Shown piece after piece: positions 24,473 through 31,191 of a DNA stretch of 41,090 bases. The DNA comes from a virus. The translations under genes and the position numbers were made by a program. The first letter of the stretch is position 1. Every line of letters begins with the position of its first letter. Where the stretch lies: IMG/VR virus record IMGVR_UViG_3300042896_000116, positions 1-41,090 of that record; one strand, written 5' to 3'. The notes beneath the pieces are model-generated. The model worked only from the letters and a program-made list of their open reading frames with translations, ran no database searches and was not told the DNA's origin.

Positions 24473-25440
24473 TATTGGACGACACAATGGATTTTAGTTT
24501 TTACTTGCATGAAACTGACAATGCAACAAAGGTAAAGACTGCGACTGTATGGATGGATGACCTAATCCATGACTTGAGAAACCCTGATAAAACAAAGAAA
24601 ATCTTTATGCCGTGGGAGAAGACCATAAAGGATTTTGCTTTTCGCAAAGGTGAAGTGACACTTTGGGCTGGTCAAAATGGACACGGTAAGTCTTTGGTTA
24701 CATCACAAGTAGCTATGTCTTTGATGGGCCAAGATGAAAAGGTCTGTATTGCTTCTTTTGAAATGAAGCCTACAACGACCTTGAGTCGAATGGCGAGGAT
24801 GTATGCATGTACCAATCCTTTCTCTGAAGAATATCAGTCTAAAGAGGGAATAGAGGCATTGACAAGTCTTTATTCAGAGTTTGGAGAGTGGTCTGACAAT
24901 AAGTTGTGGCTTTATGACCAACAAGGCACTGTTAACCAAGATCAAATCATTTCTGTAGCCAGATATTGCGCAAAGAAGCTTGGGATCACTCATTTTTTCA
25001 TTGATAGTTTGATGAAATGCTCCAAAGGGGAAGATGACTATAACGGCCAAAAGAACTTTGTTGATGAATTGACAGCTCTTGCTCGTGATAACCAGATCCA
25101 CATTCATCTTATCCACCACATGAAAAAGCCTGCTGGTGGTGAATACCAGGTATGCGGGAAATACGATGCCAAAGGTTCTGGAGCCATTTCTGATCTCGTG
25201 GATAACTTCTTTGTTGTTCATAGAAATAAAGAAAAATCTGATGACATTGAGAACAAAGGAATGGCTTCACTGAAAAAGAATGAAGCTGATGCCTTCCTGA
25301 TATGCCGCAAACAACGTAATGGTGAAGGTGAGCCTAAGTTTTTACTGTGGTTTGATCGTGACAGTCAGCAATTTAAAGGCGCAGAACATGACAGACTCCA
25401 CTTTTATCCGAACTATCCTCACAGGGAAAGTGAATTTTGA
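24463..25440 (+). CDS. DnaB-like replicative helicase
   Basis: The protein has 325 residues, about the size of a lone RecA-type helicase core. Walker A is GQNGHGKS (residues 70-77), Walker B is FFIDSL (178-183), and motif H4 is HLIHHMKKP (215-223). KGSGAISDLVDNFF (237-250) is a typical hexameric-helicase segment. The DnaB N-terminal domain and any primase domain are absent, so it probably depends on host primase. The start overlaps the preceding gene. An alternative start lies two codons downstream. Confidence 0.85.
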   Translation: MSMILDDTMDFSFYLHETDNATKVKTATVWMDDLIHDLRNPDKTKKIFMPWEKTIKDFAFRKGEVTLWAGQNGHGKSLVTSQVAMSLMGQDEKVCIASFEMKPTTTLSRMARMYACTNPFSEEYQSKEGIEALTSLYSEFGEWSDNKLWLYDQQGTVNQDQIISVARYCAKKLGITHFFIDSLMKCSKGEDDYNGQKNFVDELTALARDNQIHIHLIHHMKKPAGGEYQVCGKYDAKGSGAISDLVDNFFVVHRNKEKSDDIENKGMASLKKNEADAFLICRKQRNGEGEPKFLLWFDRDSQQFKGAEHDRLHFYPNYPHRESEF

Positions 25441-25618
25441 AGATCATAAAAAAAATATGGTTAAACATTTTCTTTACTTGAGACAACAAGACAGGGACTA
25501 TGCAATCGAAGCTTTGTATGAGTACAAAAAAATGATGCACTGTCCTTTCCCTGATATTAATTCAGATATTAAAGTAGCATTTGAAAAGGTAAAAAATGAA
25601 AATATTAGTAGCATGTGA
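25388..25618 (+). CDS. Small early protein overlapping the helicase end
   Basis: The product has 76 residues, basic to neutral and helical, with a Tyr-rich middle (FLYLRQQDRDYAIEALYEYKK). ATG 25388 has AAAGG in front and lies 53 bases inside the helicase. A later ATG (25457) is possible but lacks a good ribosome binding site. Its end overlaps the methyltransferase-like gene. No family is recognised. Confidence 0.5.
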   Translation: MTDSTFIRTILTGKVNFEDHKKNMVKHFLYLRQQDRDYAIEALYEYKKMMHCPFPDINSDIKVAFEKVKNENISSM

Positions 25619-26153
25619 ATATTCCGGTCGAGTTCGTGATGCTTTTAAAGCACTTGGACATGATGCAATGAGTTGTGATCTGTTGCCAACTGACGCGCCA
25701 GGTAATCATTATCAAGGTGATGTATTTGACATTATTAATGATGGATGGGACTTGATGATTGCTCATCCACCATGCACTCATTTAGCGGTAAGTGGAGCTA
25801 GACATTTTGCTGCAAAGATAGCGGATGGACGCCAGCAAGAAGCACTAGAGTTTGTGCAAAGACTGCTTGATGCACCCATTGAAAAGATTGCTCTTGAAAA
25901 TCCAATCAGCATCATTAGCAGTCGAATTCGTAAACCAGATCAAATTATTCAGCCTTGGCAATTTGGCCATGGAGAAACCAAATCCACTTGTTTATGGTTA
26001 AAAAATTTACCTAAGTTAGTACCGACTGACATTGTTGATGGGAGAGATCCAAAAGTTCATTTCATGCCACCTGGACCCAATCGCTGGAAACTGAGATCCA
26101 CAACTTATCAAGGTATTGCAACCGCAATGGCTGAACAATGGGGAAATGTATGA
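25596..26153 (+). CDS. Cytosine-C5 methyltransferase-like protein
   Basis: The product has 185 residues. MKILVACEYSGRVRDAF is like the SAM-binding motif I of C5 methyltransferases. AHPPCTHLAVSG (56-67) carries the PPC catalytic-cysteine motif, and ENP near 100 is also family-like. It is far shorter than full C5 enzymes and lacks an obvious target recognition domain. Such compact phage versions occur frequently; they may modify phage DNA or use a non-canonical substrate. It overlaps both neighbouring genes. Confidence 0.65.
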   Translation: MKILVACEYSGRVRDAFKALGHDAMSCDLLPTDAPGNHYQGDVFDIINDGWDLMIAHPPCTHLAVSGARHFAAKIADGRQQEALEFVQRLLDAPIEKIALENPISIISSRIRKPDQIIQPWQFGHGETKSTCLWLKNLPKLVPTDIVDGRDPKVHFMPPGPNRWKLRSTTYQGIATAMAEQWGNV

Positions 26154-26350
26154 ATTTTGAAGAATTACAAGCTAAATTATTTGATCTTTTAAATGAATGT
26201 AAAGATATGCCAGCCGATACCGTTATGGGTGCTGTGGCTATGGTTTATGAACGAACTAAATATCATTATGCAATGTCAATTCGATCTCACGATGAAAAAT
26301 TTAAATCATCTGATGTATATGAAGAATCTTTAAAACAAGGAAATGTATGA
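26150..26350 (+). CDS. Small early protein of unknown function
   Basis: The product has 66 residues, helical and acidic at the start (FEELQAKLFDLLNECKDMPA), with a second helix (MGAVAMVYERTKYHYAMS). GGGGAAATGT precedes ATG 26150, which was chosen over an upstream in-frame ATG at 26138. ATGA overlap couples it to RusA. Confidence 0.5.
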   Translation: MNFEELQAKLFDLLNECKDMPADTVMGAVAMVYERTKYHYAMSIRSHDEKFKSSDVYEESLKQGNV

Positions 26351-26775
26351 CATTCGCAATGACGTTTAAGCTTGAAGGTACACCCACTGGGAAAGGTAGA
26401 CCAAAGTTTGCTAGAAAAGGTAATTTTGTCTCAACTTATACACCTTTAAAGACAAAAAATTATGAAGATCGAATACGGGAAGTTGCAAGAGAAGCAATGG
26501 GTTCTTCAGAGCCTCTAGAAACGCCTATAACAGTTTGTTTTTACATAACCATGCCAGTGCCAGCATCTTACTCAAAGAAGGCTAAAACAGCTTGTTTACT
26601 GGGAGAAACTAGACCAACAAAGAAACCTGATGTAGACAACATCATTAAAGCTTTTTTAGACGCAATGAATGGCATTGTGTACCTTGATGACTGTCAAGTA
26701 GTCGATTTACACGCTAAAAAAGTCTATGGAACAGTTGGAATGGTCGAGGTTTACATCAAAGAAAGCTTGAACTAA
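26347..26775 (+). CDS. rusA: RusA-type Holliday junction resolvase
   Basis: The product has 142 residues, close to the E. coli RusA length of 120. The conserved core KKPDVDNIIKAFLDAMNG (92-109) supplies two Asp, and VYLDDCQVVDLHAKK (111-125) supplies further Asp and Lys residues of the active site. It resolves branched DNA produced by recombination or replication and works in the same pathway as the annealing protein in the reverse operon. Its ATG overlaps the previous stop. Confidence 0.85.
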   Translation: MTFAMTFKLEGTPTGKGRPKFARKGNFVSTYTPLKTKNYEDRIREVAREAMGSSEPLETPITVCFYITMPVPASYSKKAKTACLLGETRPTKKPDVDNIIKAFLDAMNGIVYLDDCQVVDLHAKKVYGTVGMVEVYIKESLN

Positions 26776-26797
26776 GGGTTTATACCTACAAAATAAA

Positions 26798-26827
26798 TTA
26801 AAACAATCAAGTTTTTCAAGATACACT
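26798..26827 (+). promoter_or_regulatory. Possible internal early promoter
   Basis: TTAAAA and TACACT are separated by 18 bases, each matching four of six consensus bases. The site is in an 84-bp gap after rusA and 32 bases before the next gene, the longest untranslated gap in this part of the operon. Confidence 0.3.
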
Positions 26828-26859
26828 ACAGTCCTCAACAACGAAACGGGTAGAAAGAA

Positions 26860-27072
26860 ATGTCTCTTAAAGCTAAAGCAACACGGGTAAATGAGAAAAA
26901 CGAAACTCACTTTATCCGTTCTAAAGTTACTGTGTATGAGCCTAAGACTGCTGTTCCAAAAGTTATTAAATCTGGAGTTGCAGCACCTCGTACATATGAC
27001 ATTCGTAAAGATGTCTATCGTTCTGAAGACTACCTTCAATCCAAATCTGGCGTAGCAGTATGGACAAGCTAG
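26860..27072 (+). CDS. Small basic early protein
   Basis: The product has 70 residues, basic, probably beta-rich, and contains Lys/Val/Pro-rich stretches (RSKVTVYEPKTAVPKVIKSG). GGGTAGAAAGAA precedes the ATG. Its last 13 bases overlap the next tiny membrane-protein gene. No family is recognised. Confidence 0.5.
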   Translation: MSLKAKATRVNEKNETHFIRSKVTVYEPKTAVPKVIKSGVAAPRTYDIRKDVYRSEDYLQSKSGVAVWTS

Positions 27073-27155
27073 ACATATTTGTAAGTCACGCTATTTCATT
27101 TTTAGCTGGCATTGGATTTTTAACAGCAATGATTGCAATAGGTTACTTCTTATGA
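27060..27155 (+). CDS. Tiny one-helix membrane protein A
   Basis: The ORF encodes 31 residues. A short polar head (MDKLDIFVSH) precedes one hydrophobic helix, AISFLAGIGFLTAMIAIGYF. It starts inside the preceding gene and its stop overlaps the next ATG. Both neighbours being coupled in this way argues for a real gene. Function unknown; possibilities are host-membrane modulation or superinfection exclusion. Confidence 0.5.
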   Translation: MDKLDIFVSHAISFLAGIGFLTAMIAIGYFL

Positions 27156-27250
27156 TTACTTTATTGGTTGTAATAGCAGTTGGAATAACAGTAGCACTTG
27201 TTGCTTCTTATGTAATGTATAAAATTTTCAAGGATGATAAAAATGTCTAA
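27152..27250 (+). CDS. Tiny one-helix membrane protein B
   Basis: The ORF encodes 32 residues with one hydrophobic helix (LLVVIAVGITVALVASYVMY) and a short basic/acidic tail (KIFKDDKNV). It starts within the previous micro-gene (ATGA) and ends inside the following wHTH gene. Together with protein A it forms a two-gene membrane cassette. Confidence 0.5.
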   Translation: MITLLVVIAVGITVALVASYVMYKIFKDDKNV

Positions 27251-27740
27251 ATACTCATTTGAATCTATTTGGATTAATGATATGCAACCACTTAAAGAAG
27301 TGGACAAAATCACATCAAAATTAGAACTTAAACCACAGCAAAGATTAGAAAAGATTAAAGAATTTATTTTTAATCAAAATGGTGTAACTAATAAAGAAAT
27401 TGCTTTGCATTTTGAATTGCGAGTAGACCTTGTACGCCGTGACATAAGCAAACTGATGATGCAACAAATTATTTCTTGTAAATTAGAAATGATCACAACC
27501 GGTAATTTTGGATTTGCTAAACGATATTCAAAATCTACAACTTTGCACTCTGATATGAGTATTAGAGAAAAGATAGTGAAATTTGTAATCAAGCATGGAC
27601 CATGTACCAATGCAGACATTACTGAAAAATTTGGATACAACAAAGACACTATTAGAAATGCAATGCAAAGAAGTAAACATTTGATTAAGTGTGATCGACA
27701 ACCAGCAGGTCGCAGGTTTAATATTTATTCAGGAATTTAA
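27243..27740 (+). CDS. Double winged-helix DNA-binding protein
   Basis: The product has 165 residues. Two tandem helix-turn-helix/winged units are visible: residues about 32-68 (GVTNKEIALHFELRVDLVRR, then DISKL) and about 118-150 (GPCTNADITEKFGYNKDTIR, then NAMQR). This fits a transcription regulator or DNA-binding early protein. ATG 27243 was chosen because AAGGATG lies at good distance; the ATG at 27234 has none. Target unknown. Confidence 0.65.
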   Translation: MSKYSFESIWINDMQPLKEVDKITSKLELKPQQRLEKIKEFIFNQNGVTNKEIALHFELRVDLVRRDISKLMMQQIISCKLEMITTGNFGFAKRYSKSTTLHSDMSIREKIVKFVIKHGPCTNADITEKFGYNKDTIRNAMQRSKHLIKCDRQPAGRRFNIYSGI

Positions 27741-27741
27741 T

Positions 27742-27960
27742 ATGACTAATAAGCAAATATCAAAAGAGTGCCTCTACAACGACCCAGGCATGACCCTGCG
27801 CAATTACCTCGCAGCCAAGGCGATGCAAGGATGGATTTCGTGCAGCCCAAAAATCATGGGCGAAACATTGGACGGAAGCGTTGAGATGGCTGAAGTTATC
27901 TCCACGGCGGCATACGTCATGGCTGACGCCATGCTGAAAGCCCGTGAGGTGCAAGCATGA
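27742..27960 (+). CDS. Phage accessory protein with MTLRNYLAAKAMQG motif
   Basis: The product has 72 residues. GMTLRNYLAAKAMQGW, then AAYVMADAMLKARE, is a pattern I remember from small proteins scattered across proteobacterial phages and prophages, with unknown function. GC content rises here relative to the upstream gene. It marks the start of a horizontally mobile accessory block and overlaps the next gene by ATGA. Confidence 0.65.
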   Translation: MTNKQISKECLYNDPGMTLRNYLAAKAMQGWISCSPKIMGETLDGSVEMAEVISTAAYVMADAMLKAREVQA

Positions 27961-28268
27961 GCGCCGACCGTGAACTGCTTGAGCTTGCGGCTAAGGCTGC
28001 TGGAATCAAGCATAGCCCGAGCTTGTCTGCTGCGTGTCGGGGTGAGCGCATTTATTGGAACCCACTCACAGACGATGGTGATGCGATGCGGCTAGCAGTG
28101 AAGCTTGGACTGCATTTTATAGATATTGATATTCAACTGACGGGGTGGACTTGTATTTCTATGCATGAAGGCGTTGATGATGTTCTGGAGTCTCATGGTA
28201 ACGACCCCTACGCCGCAACCCGCCGCGCCATTGTCCGCGCCGCCGCCGAGATTGGTAAACAAGCATGA
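27957..28268 (+). CDS. Phage accessory protein of unknown function
   Basis: The product has 103 residues. An N-terminal helix (DRELLELAAKAAGIKHSPS) and a C-terminal RRAIVRAAAEIGKQA helix flank a segment with WNPLTDDGDAMRLAVKLGL. I remember this arrangement from prophage accessory genes, including those of Burkholderiales. It is GC-rich, especially its last 60 bases. Function unknown; coupled to the next gene by ATGA. Confidence 0.6.
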   Translation: MSADRELLELAAKAAGIKHSPSLSAACRGERIYWNPLTDDGDAMRLAVKLGLHFIDIDIQLTGWTCISMHEGVDDVLESHGNDPYAATRRAIVRAAAEIGKQA

Positions 28269-28543
28269 GCGCGCATACACCTGGGCCTTGGCGCTATGAC
28301 TATGAGGACGGCCACTGCGGAGAAATTATTTCAAGCGACGGAAATTATGTTTTCACTTTCGTAGACGAGCCAAACGAGACAAACGAGCCAAACGCCCGCC
28401 TGATCGCCGCAGCGCCTAATTTGCTAGATGCCGCGCTGCGGGTGCTGTCTCACAAACGCGGGGAGGACGACTGGCTGATCTTGGCAGTTGACTGCCGAGC
28501 GCTTGAGAAAGCCATCGCCAAAGCCACGGGAGGTGCTTTATGA
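28265..28543 (+). CDS. HTPGPW-type phage accessory protein
   Basis: The product has 92 residues. The opening HTPGPWRYDYEDG and NARLIAAAPNLLDAALRVLS are hallmarks of a very common phage family of unknown role. GC-rich. The DEPNETNEPN tract comes from a short nucleotide duplication (acgagccaaacgagac type). ATGA overlaps on both sides. Confidence 0.7.
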   Translation: MSAHTPGPWRYDYEDGHCGEIISSDGNYVFTFVDEPNETNEPNARLIAAAPNLLDAALRVLSHKRGEDDWLILAVDCRALEKAIAKATGGAL

Positions 28544-28749
28544 ACATTTACATATTAATTGCTTTGGGCTACGTGTTACCTGCGATTGTTTCGATTGGTG
28601 TAATGATGTACCTTACCGAGGAATTAACAAGTGGGGATGTTTGTTTAGCTGCAGTTCCTTGTATAAACGTCACTTTCGCAATTACTGGTATCTTACTAAT
28701 GATTGCTGATGGCATCGTTTACAACAAAGTTATTTGGAGAAAGAAATGA
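28540..28749 (+). CDS. Small two-helix membrane protein
   Basis: The product has 69 residues. Two hydrophobic segments (about 3-24 and 36-60) predict transmembrane helices, with a basic C-terminus (VIWRKK). The gene is AT-richer than its neighbours and belongs to the accessory block. Function unknown. Confidence 0.55.
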   Translation: MNIYILIALGYVLPAIVSIGVMMYLTEELTSGDVCLAAVPCINVTFAITGILLMIADGIVYNKVIWRKK

Positions 28750-28991
28750 TTAAAGACTTCAAAGAAACCATCACACGGCAGGGGTCACGATCATTTGTTG
28801 TTGCTGGCGAAGGGTATTACCAACCCGGAAAGCTGCTTTGCTGCGTAGAAGATACGGGCAATGGTTACATCGCAAGATTTCCCGGAGAAAACGTTACGCG
28901 GCAAGACTACTACGTGTGTCTAAACTATTCGCAGGTAGTGGAATTAATCCAAGGGCTTTCAATGTTTAAAAAAGAATTGGGGTTTGTATGA
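28746..28991 (+). CDS. Accessory protein of unknown function
   Basis: The product has 81 residues, probably a small beta protein (GEGYYQPGKLLCCVEDTGNG). ATG 28746 has GGAGAAAGAA in front; an in-frame TTG at 28734 lies upstream. It overlaps the previous gene by four bases. No family is recognised. Confidence 0.5.
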   Translation: MIKDFKETITRQGSRSFVVAGEGYYQPGKLLCCVEDTGNGYIARFPGENVTRQDYYVCLNYSQVVELIQGLSMFKKELGFV

Positions 28992-29095
28992 CATGGCCCT
29001 TCCCGACTCAGTTACCGGCAGCAGCAGCCAATGCCCCAGCGAATGCGTTGCTGCCAAAGTTCAACCCTAATAACTACGAAGATGCACCGCTATGA
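28988..29095 (+). CDS. Accessory micro-protein
   Basis: The ORF encodes 35 residues, rich in Pro, Ala and Asn (MTWPFPTQLPAAAANAPANA, then LLPKFNPNNYEDAPL). Start and stop overlap both neighbours by four bases, which supports translation. Function unknown; probably disordered. Confidence 0.45.
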   Translation: MTWPFPTQLPAAAANAPANALLPKFNPNNYEDAPL

Positions 29096-29358
29096 ACGCC
29101 AACAACCTAAACGAAATGTGGGCAGCACTGCTTGCCTATTTACCACAAGCAATGGCTAACGGACACGGAGATAGTTGGGCAAAGATGTGCAGTGAAAAGA
29201 CTGCCGATGCTGCTTATGCTGCTTCTGCTGCTGCTTCTGCTGCTATTTATGCTGCTACTTATGCTACTTATGCTGCTGCTGCCGATGCTTCCGATGCTGC
29301 TGGTGTTTGGGCACAGAAAGCTATTGACTGCATTGCAAAAATAACGGAGGTGATATGA
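29092..29358 (+). CDS. Ala/Tyr-repeat accessory protein
   Basis: The product has 88 residues. Residues about 37-68 consist of Ala with regularly spaced Tyr, Ser, Thr or Asp (AAYAAxAAAxAAIYAATYAT). The underlying DNA (29202-29300) is a GCT-rich imperfect repeat. Ala/Tyr runs of this type are known from phage and prophage proteins without a settled function. Repeat number could vary by slippage. The ends (NLNEMWAALLAYLPQAM; AIDCIAKITEVI) look like normal helices. Confidence 0.6.
   Translation: MNANNLNEMWAALLAYLPQAMANGHGDSWAKMCSEKTADAAYAASAAASAAIYAATYATYAAAADASDAAGVWAQKAIDCIAKITEVI
29202..29300 (+). repeat. GCT-rich coding repeat
   Basis: Imperfect units of the form GCTGCTxxTGCT recur for about 100 bases inside the Ala/Tyr gene. 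Reading frame is kept because units are multiples of three. Slippage would lengthen or shorten the protein without frameshift. Confidence 0.7.
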
Positions 29359-29831
29359 CTAAAGAACGTGAAGCACTGAAGCTGGCGCTTGAGGCGCTGT
29401 TAGACAACCAGCATTATGTTGTAAGTTACGAAAGCAGAACCTATTCCAAGATGTATAGTAAAGCTATTAGGAGATGCGAAGAAGCCCTAGCGCAACTAGT
29501 GCAGAAGCCGGTGGCGCGTGCTGGTGAAGTAATGACGGGCGACTTGTCGCATGGGTATGCGCTAGCTGATTTGCTGGATATGTATTCCGGATGGATGACA
29601 GGTGTTGGTTATACATCTCAGCAAGAGGCTATGTATGCGTGCTCAAGAATTATCCGCGCTTTGATGCCCTTTTACACATCGCCACCAAAGCGCCAGCCGC
29701 TGACGGATGAGCAGCGACGCAAGATGTGGCGAGAATCTGATTTCCGAGGTAATGGCGGTCAAATTGACTGGTTTATTGAGGGCACCCGCGCAGCCGAGAC
29801 CGCCCACGGCATCACAGGAGTTAAATCATGA
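29355..29831 (+). CDS. MTKERE-type mosaic accessory protein
   Basis: The product has 158 residues. Its N-terminal helix MTKEREALKLALEALLDNQ recurs in a remnant at 29828 and in the gene at 30546. The middle EEALAQLVQKPVARAGEV and the segment FYTSPPKRQPLTDEQ also have counterparts in the gene at 29924. The pattern is one of a mosaic family I remember from phages of Burkholderiales, function unknown. It is GC-richer than the phage backbone. Confidence 0.6.
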   Translation: MTKEREALKLALEALLDNQHYVVSYESRTYSKMYSKAIRRCEEALAQLVQKPVARAGEVMTGDLSHGYALADLLDMYSGWMTGVGYTSQQEAMYACSRIIRALMPFYTSPPKRQPLTDEQRRKMWRESDFRGNGGQIDWFIEGTRAAETAHGITGVKS

Positions 29832-29869
29832 CTAAAGAACGTGAAGCATTGGAGCTGGCGACAAAATAA
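29828..29869 (+). pseudogene. Truncated MTKERE remnant
   Basis: Only 13 codons (MTKEREALELATK) remain before a stop. The first 11 codons match the intact copies at 29355 and 30546, including the ribosome binding site context AGGAGTTAAATC. It is most likely the 5' stump of a third paralogue broken by recombination. It overlaps the previous stop by ATGA. Confidence 0.6.
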
Positions 29870-29923
29870 AGCAGGTTATCCACGCTACCTATTTTAAAGC
29901 GTGGAGTAATGGAGATAAAACTC

Positions 29924-30499
29924 ATGAAAACTGAAATCACAAACTCGATCAAATTGCTTGCAACAAAGGCAGATGCGGCTACCAAAAGTGAAGAAGCCCT
30001 AGCGAAATTAGAGCAGGAGCAGGAACCCAATGTTGACAACAGTGTCGCCAAGCCACTTCAGCTAGTTATGAAATGGGCCGACATTTACGCAGCACAAACC
30101 GGTAATTATTACGCCGAAGCGGCACTTGATCCTTCAAAGTCCGCGCAAATGGACGACACAAGAGAAAAACTGGCTTTTGTGGTGGCTAAGATTTTGGGCG
30201 GCCGTGCGCCAATAGGTACACCCACCCCACCCGCAGCGCAACCAGAGCAAGAGATTTTTGGCTGGGTACGACCGGACAATCGAGTGGCCGAAGAATCTAA
30301 TACGAAAAATCAATTTAGCAGGGGTGCAAATAAGCCGCCAATCGGTACATGGATGCCTGTATTCATATCGCCGCCAAAATGCAAACCAGTGACAGATGGG
30401 CAGATAGATGAGGCTTCGATTGCTATGCGCAGATATTTACATATTTCGGAGGCTTCGATTGCTATGCGCAGATATTTACATATTTCGGGAGTACTGTGA
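29924..30499 (+). CDS. Mosaic accessory protein with duplicated C-terminal peptide
   Basis: The product has 191 residues. Helical N-terminus, then SEEALAKLEQEQEP (shared with the neighbouring EALAQ module), a middle domain with LQLVMKWADIYAAQTGNYYA, and ISPPKCKPVTDGQID near 155. The end consists of a 13-residue peptide, EASIAMRRYLHIS, present twice through a perfect 39-bp tandem duplication. ATG 29924 has GGAGATAAAACTC in front; an ATG at 29909 lies too close to its GGAG. Function unknown. Confidence 0.55.
   Translation: MKTEITNSIKLLATKADAATKSEEALAKLEQEQEPNVDNSVAKPLQLVMKWADIYAAQTGNYYAEAALDPSKSAQMDDTREKLAFVVAKILGGRAPIGTPTPPAAQPEQEIFGWVRPDNRVAEESNTKNQFSRGANKPPIGTWMPVFISPPKCKPVTDGQIDEASIAMRRYLHISEASIAMRRYLHISGVL
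30410..30487 (+). repeat. Perfect 39-bp in-frame tandem duplication
   Basis: Two identical copies lie at 30410-30448 and 30449-30487 with no differences. Each encodes EASIAMRRYLHIS and the reading frame continues to a stop four codons later. Identity without divergence indicates a recent event. Confidence 0.95.
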
Positions 30500-30545
30500 T
30501 TACACGCAGCTTTCAATGCCGACCACAATATAAATGAGTAACCAA

Positions 30546-30815
30546 ATGACTAAAGAACGTGAATCACTGAAGCTGGCGCTTGAGGCGCTGAAAAATCAGT
30601 TTGATTCTGATAACTGGAAAATAGCTCTCGCCACGCAAATTATAGAAGGAGCCCTAGCGAACCACCAGCAGGCTACCAAGCGTAAGTGGGTAACGCTGAC
30701 GCCTGCTAACTTTCAGAGGTTAGAGCAACTTTATAGTCATCACGTAGCCAGTGATTTTGCACTTGCAGACATTGTTTGCATGGCAGAAACTATTCTGAAG
30801 GAGAAGAACGCATGA
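30546..30815 (+). CDS. MTKERE-type accessory protein, third copy
   Basis: The product has 89 residues. The first 15 codons are nearly identical in DNA to those at 29355, and GAAGGAGCCCTAGCGA parallels the EALA module. The remainder (KRKWVTLTPANFQRLEQLYS) differs. An in-frame ATG four codons upstream (30534) also exists; the homologous start is used here. It overlaps the next gene by ATGA. Function unknown. Confidence 0.55.
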   Translation: MTKERESLKLALEALKNQFDSDNWKIALATQIIEGALANHQQATKRKWVTLTPANFQRLEQLYSHHVASDFALADIVCMAETILKEKNA

Positions 30816-30997
30816 TCGAGTACACATGTATTAAAAGTCCAGAATGCTCCGAATGGGTGTGCTATCTGTTCGGCAACGCGCCCGGTGGTGTAGGGATAAC
30901 ATATCGACCAAACAAAGGAGAAGAGCCTAACTGGCTTGTGCGCAAGATGATGAAAATTTGCTTTGCTTGTACGTGGGTAAAGGAGAAGAACACATGA
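30812..30997 (+). CDS. Small Cys/Trp-containing accessory protein
   Basis: The product has 61 residues and has four Cys, spread as CIKSPEC, CY and FACTW. ATG 30812 follows AAGGAGAAGAACGC. Overlaps both neighbours by four bases. The Cys pairs could bind a metal but no known zinc-ribbon spacing is seen. Confidence 0.5.
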   Translation: MIEYTCIKSPECSEWVCYLFGNAPGGVGITYRPNKGEEPNWLVRKMMKICFACTWVKEKNT

Positions 30998-31191
30998 ACG
31001 ATTCAGAAATGCTAAACGAGGCGGAGCGCATACTTTGCGAAGCTCGAAGCGCCATAGGGAAAATCTTGGTTGAGCGTCAAAGAGGAATGGGTTATTTCCA
31101 TGCTGAGGTTGATTGGTTAGTCAATGAACAAGACAACATTAACAAGCTGATAAAAGCAATTCGAGCAAGGAATAAAAATGCCAAGACCTAA
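30994..31191 (+). CDS. Small helical accessory protein
   Basis: The product has 65 residues, charged and helical (MLNEAERILCEARSAIGKIL), with a basic end (IRARNKNAKT). Its leader AAGGAGAAGAACAC is a near-copy of the one in front of the previous gene. The 3' end overlaps the next ORF. No family is recognised. Confidence 0.5.
   Translation: MNDSEMLNEAERILCEARSAIGKILVERQRGMGYFHAEVDWLVNEQDNINKLIKAIRARNKNAKT

Noticed and set aside
29132-29344. Leu/Met-repeat reading frame
   Set aside because: It is the shifted-frame shadow of the Ala/Tyr repeat gene, with no independent start signal.
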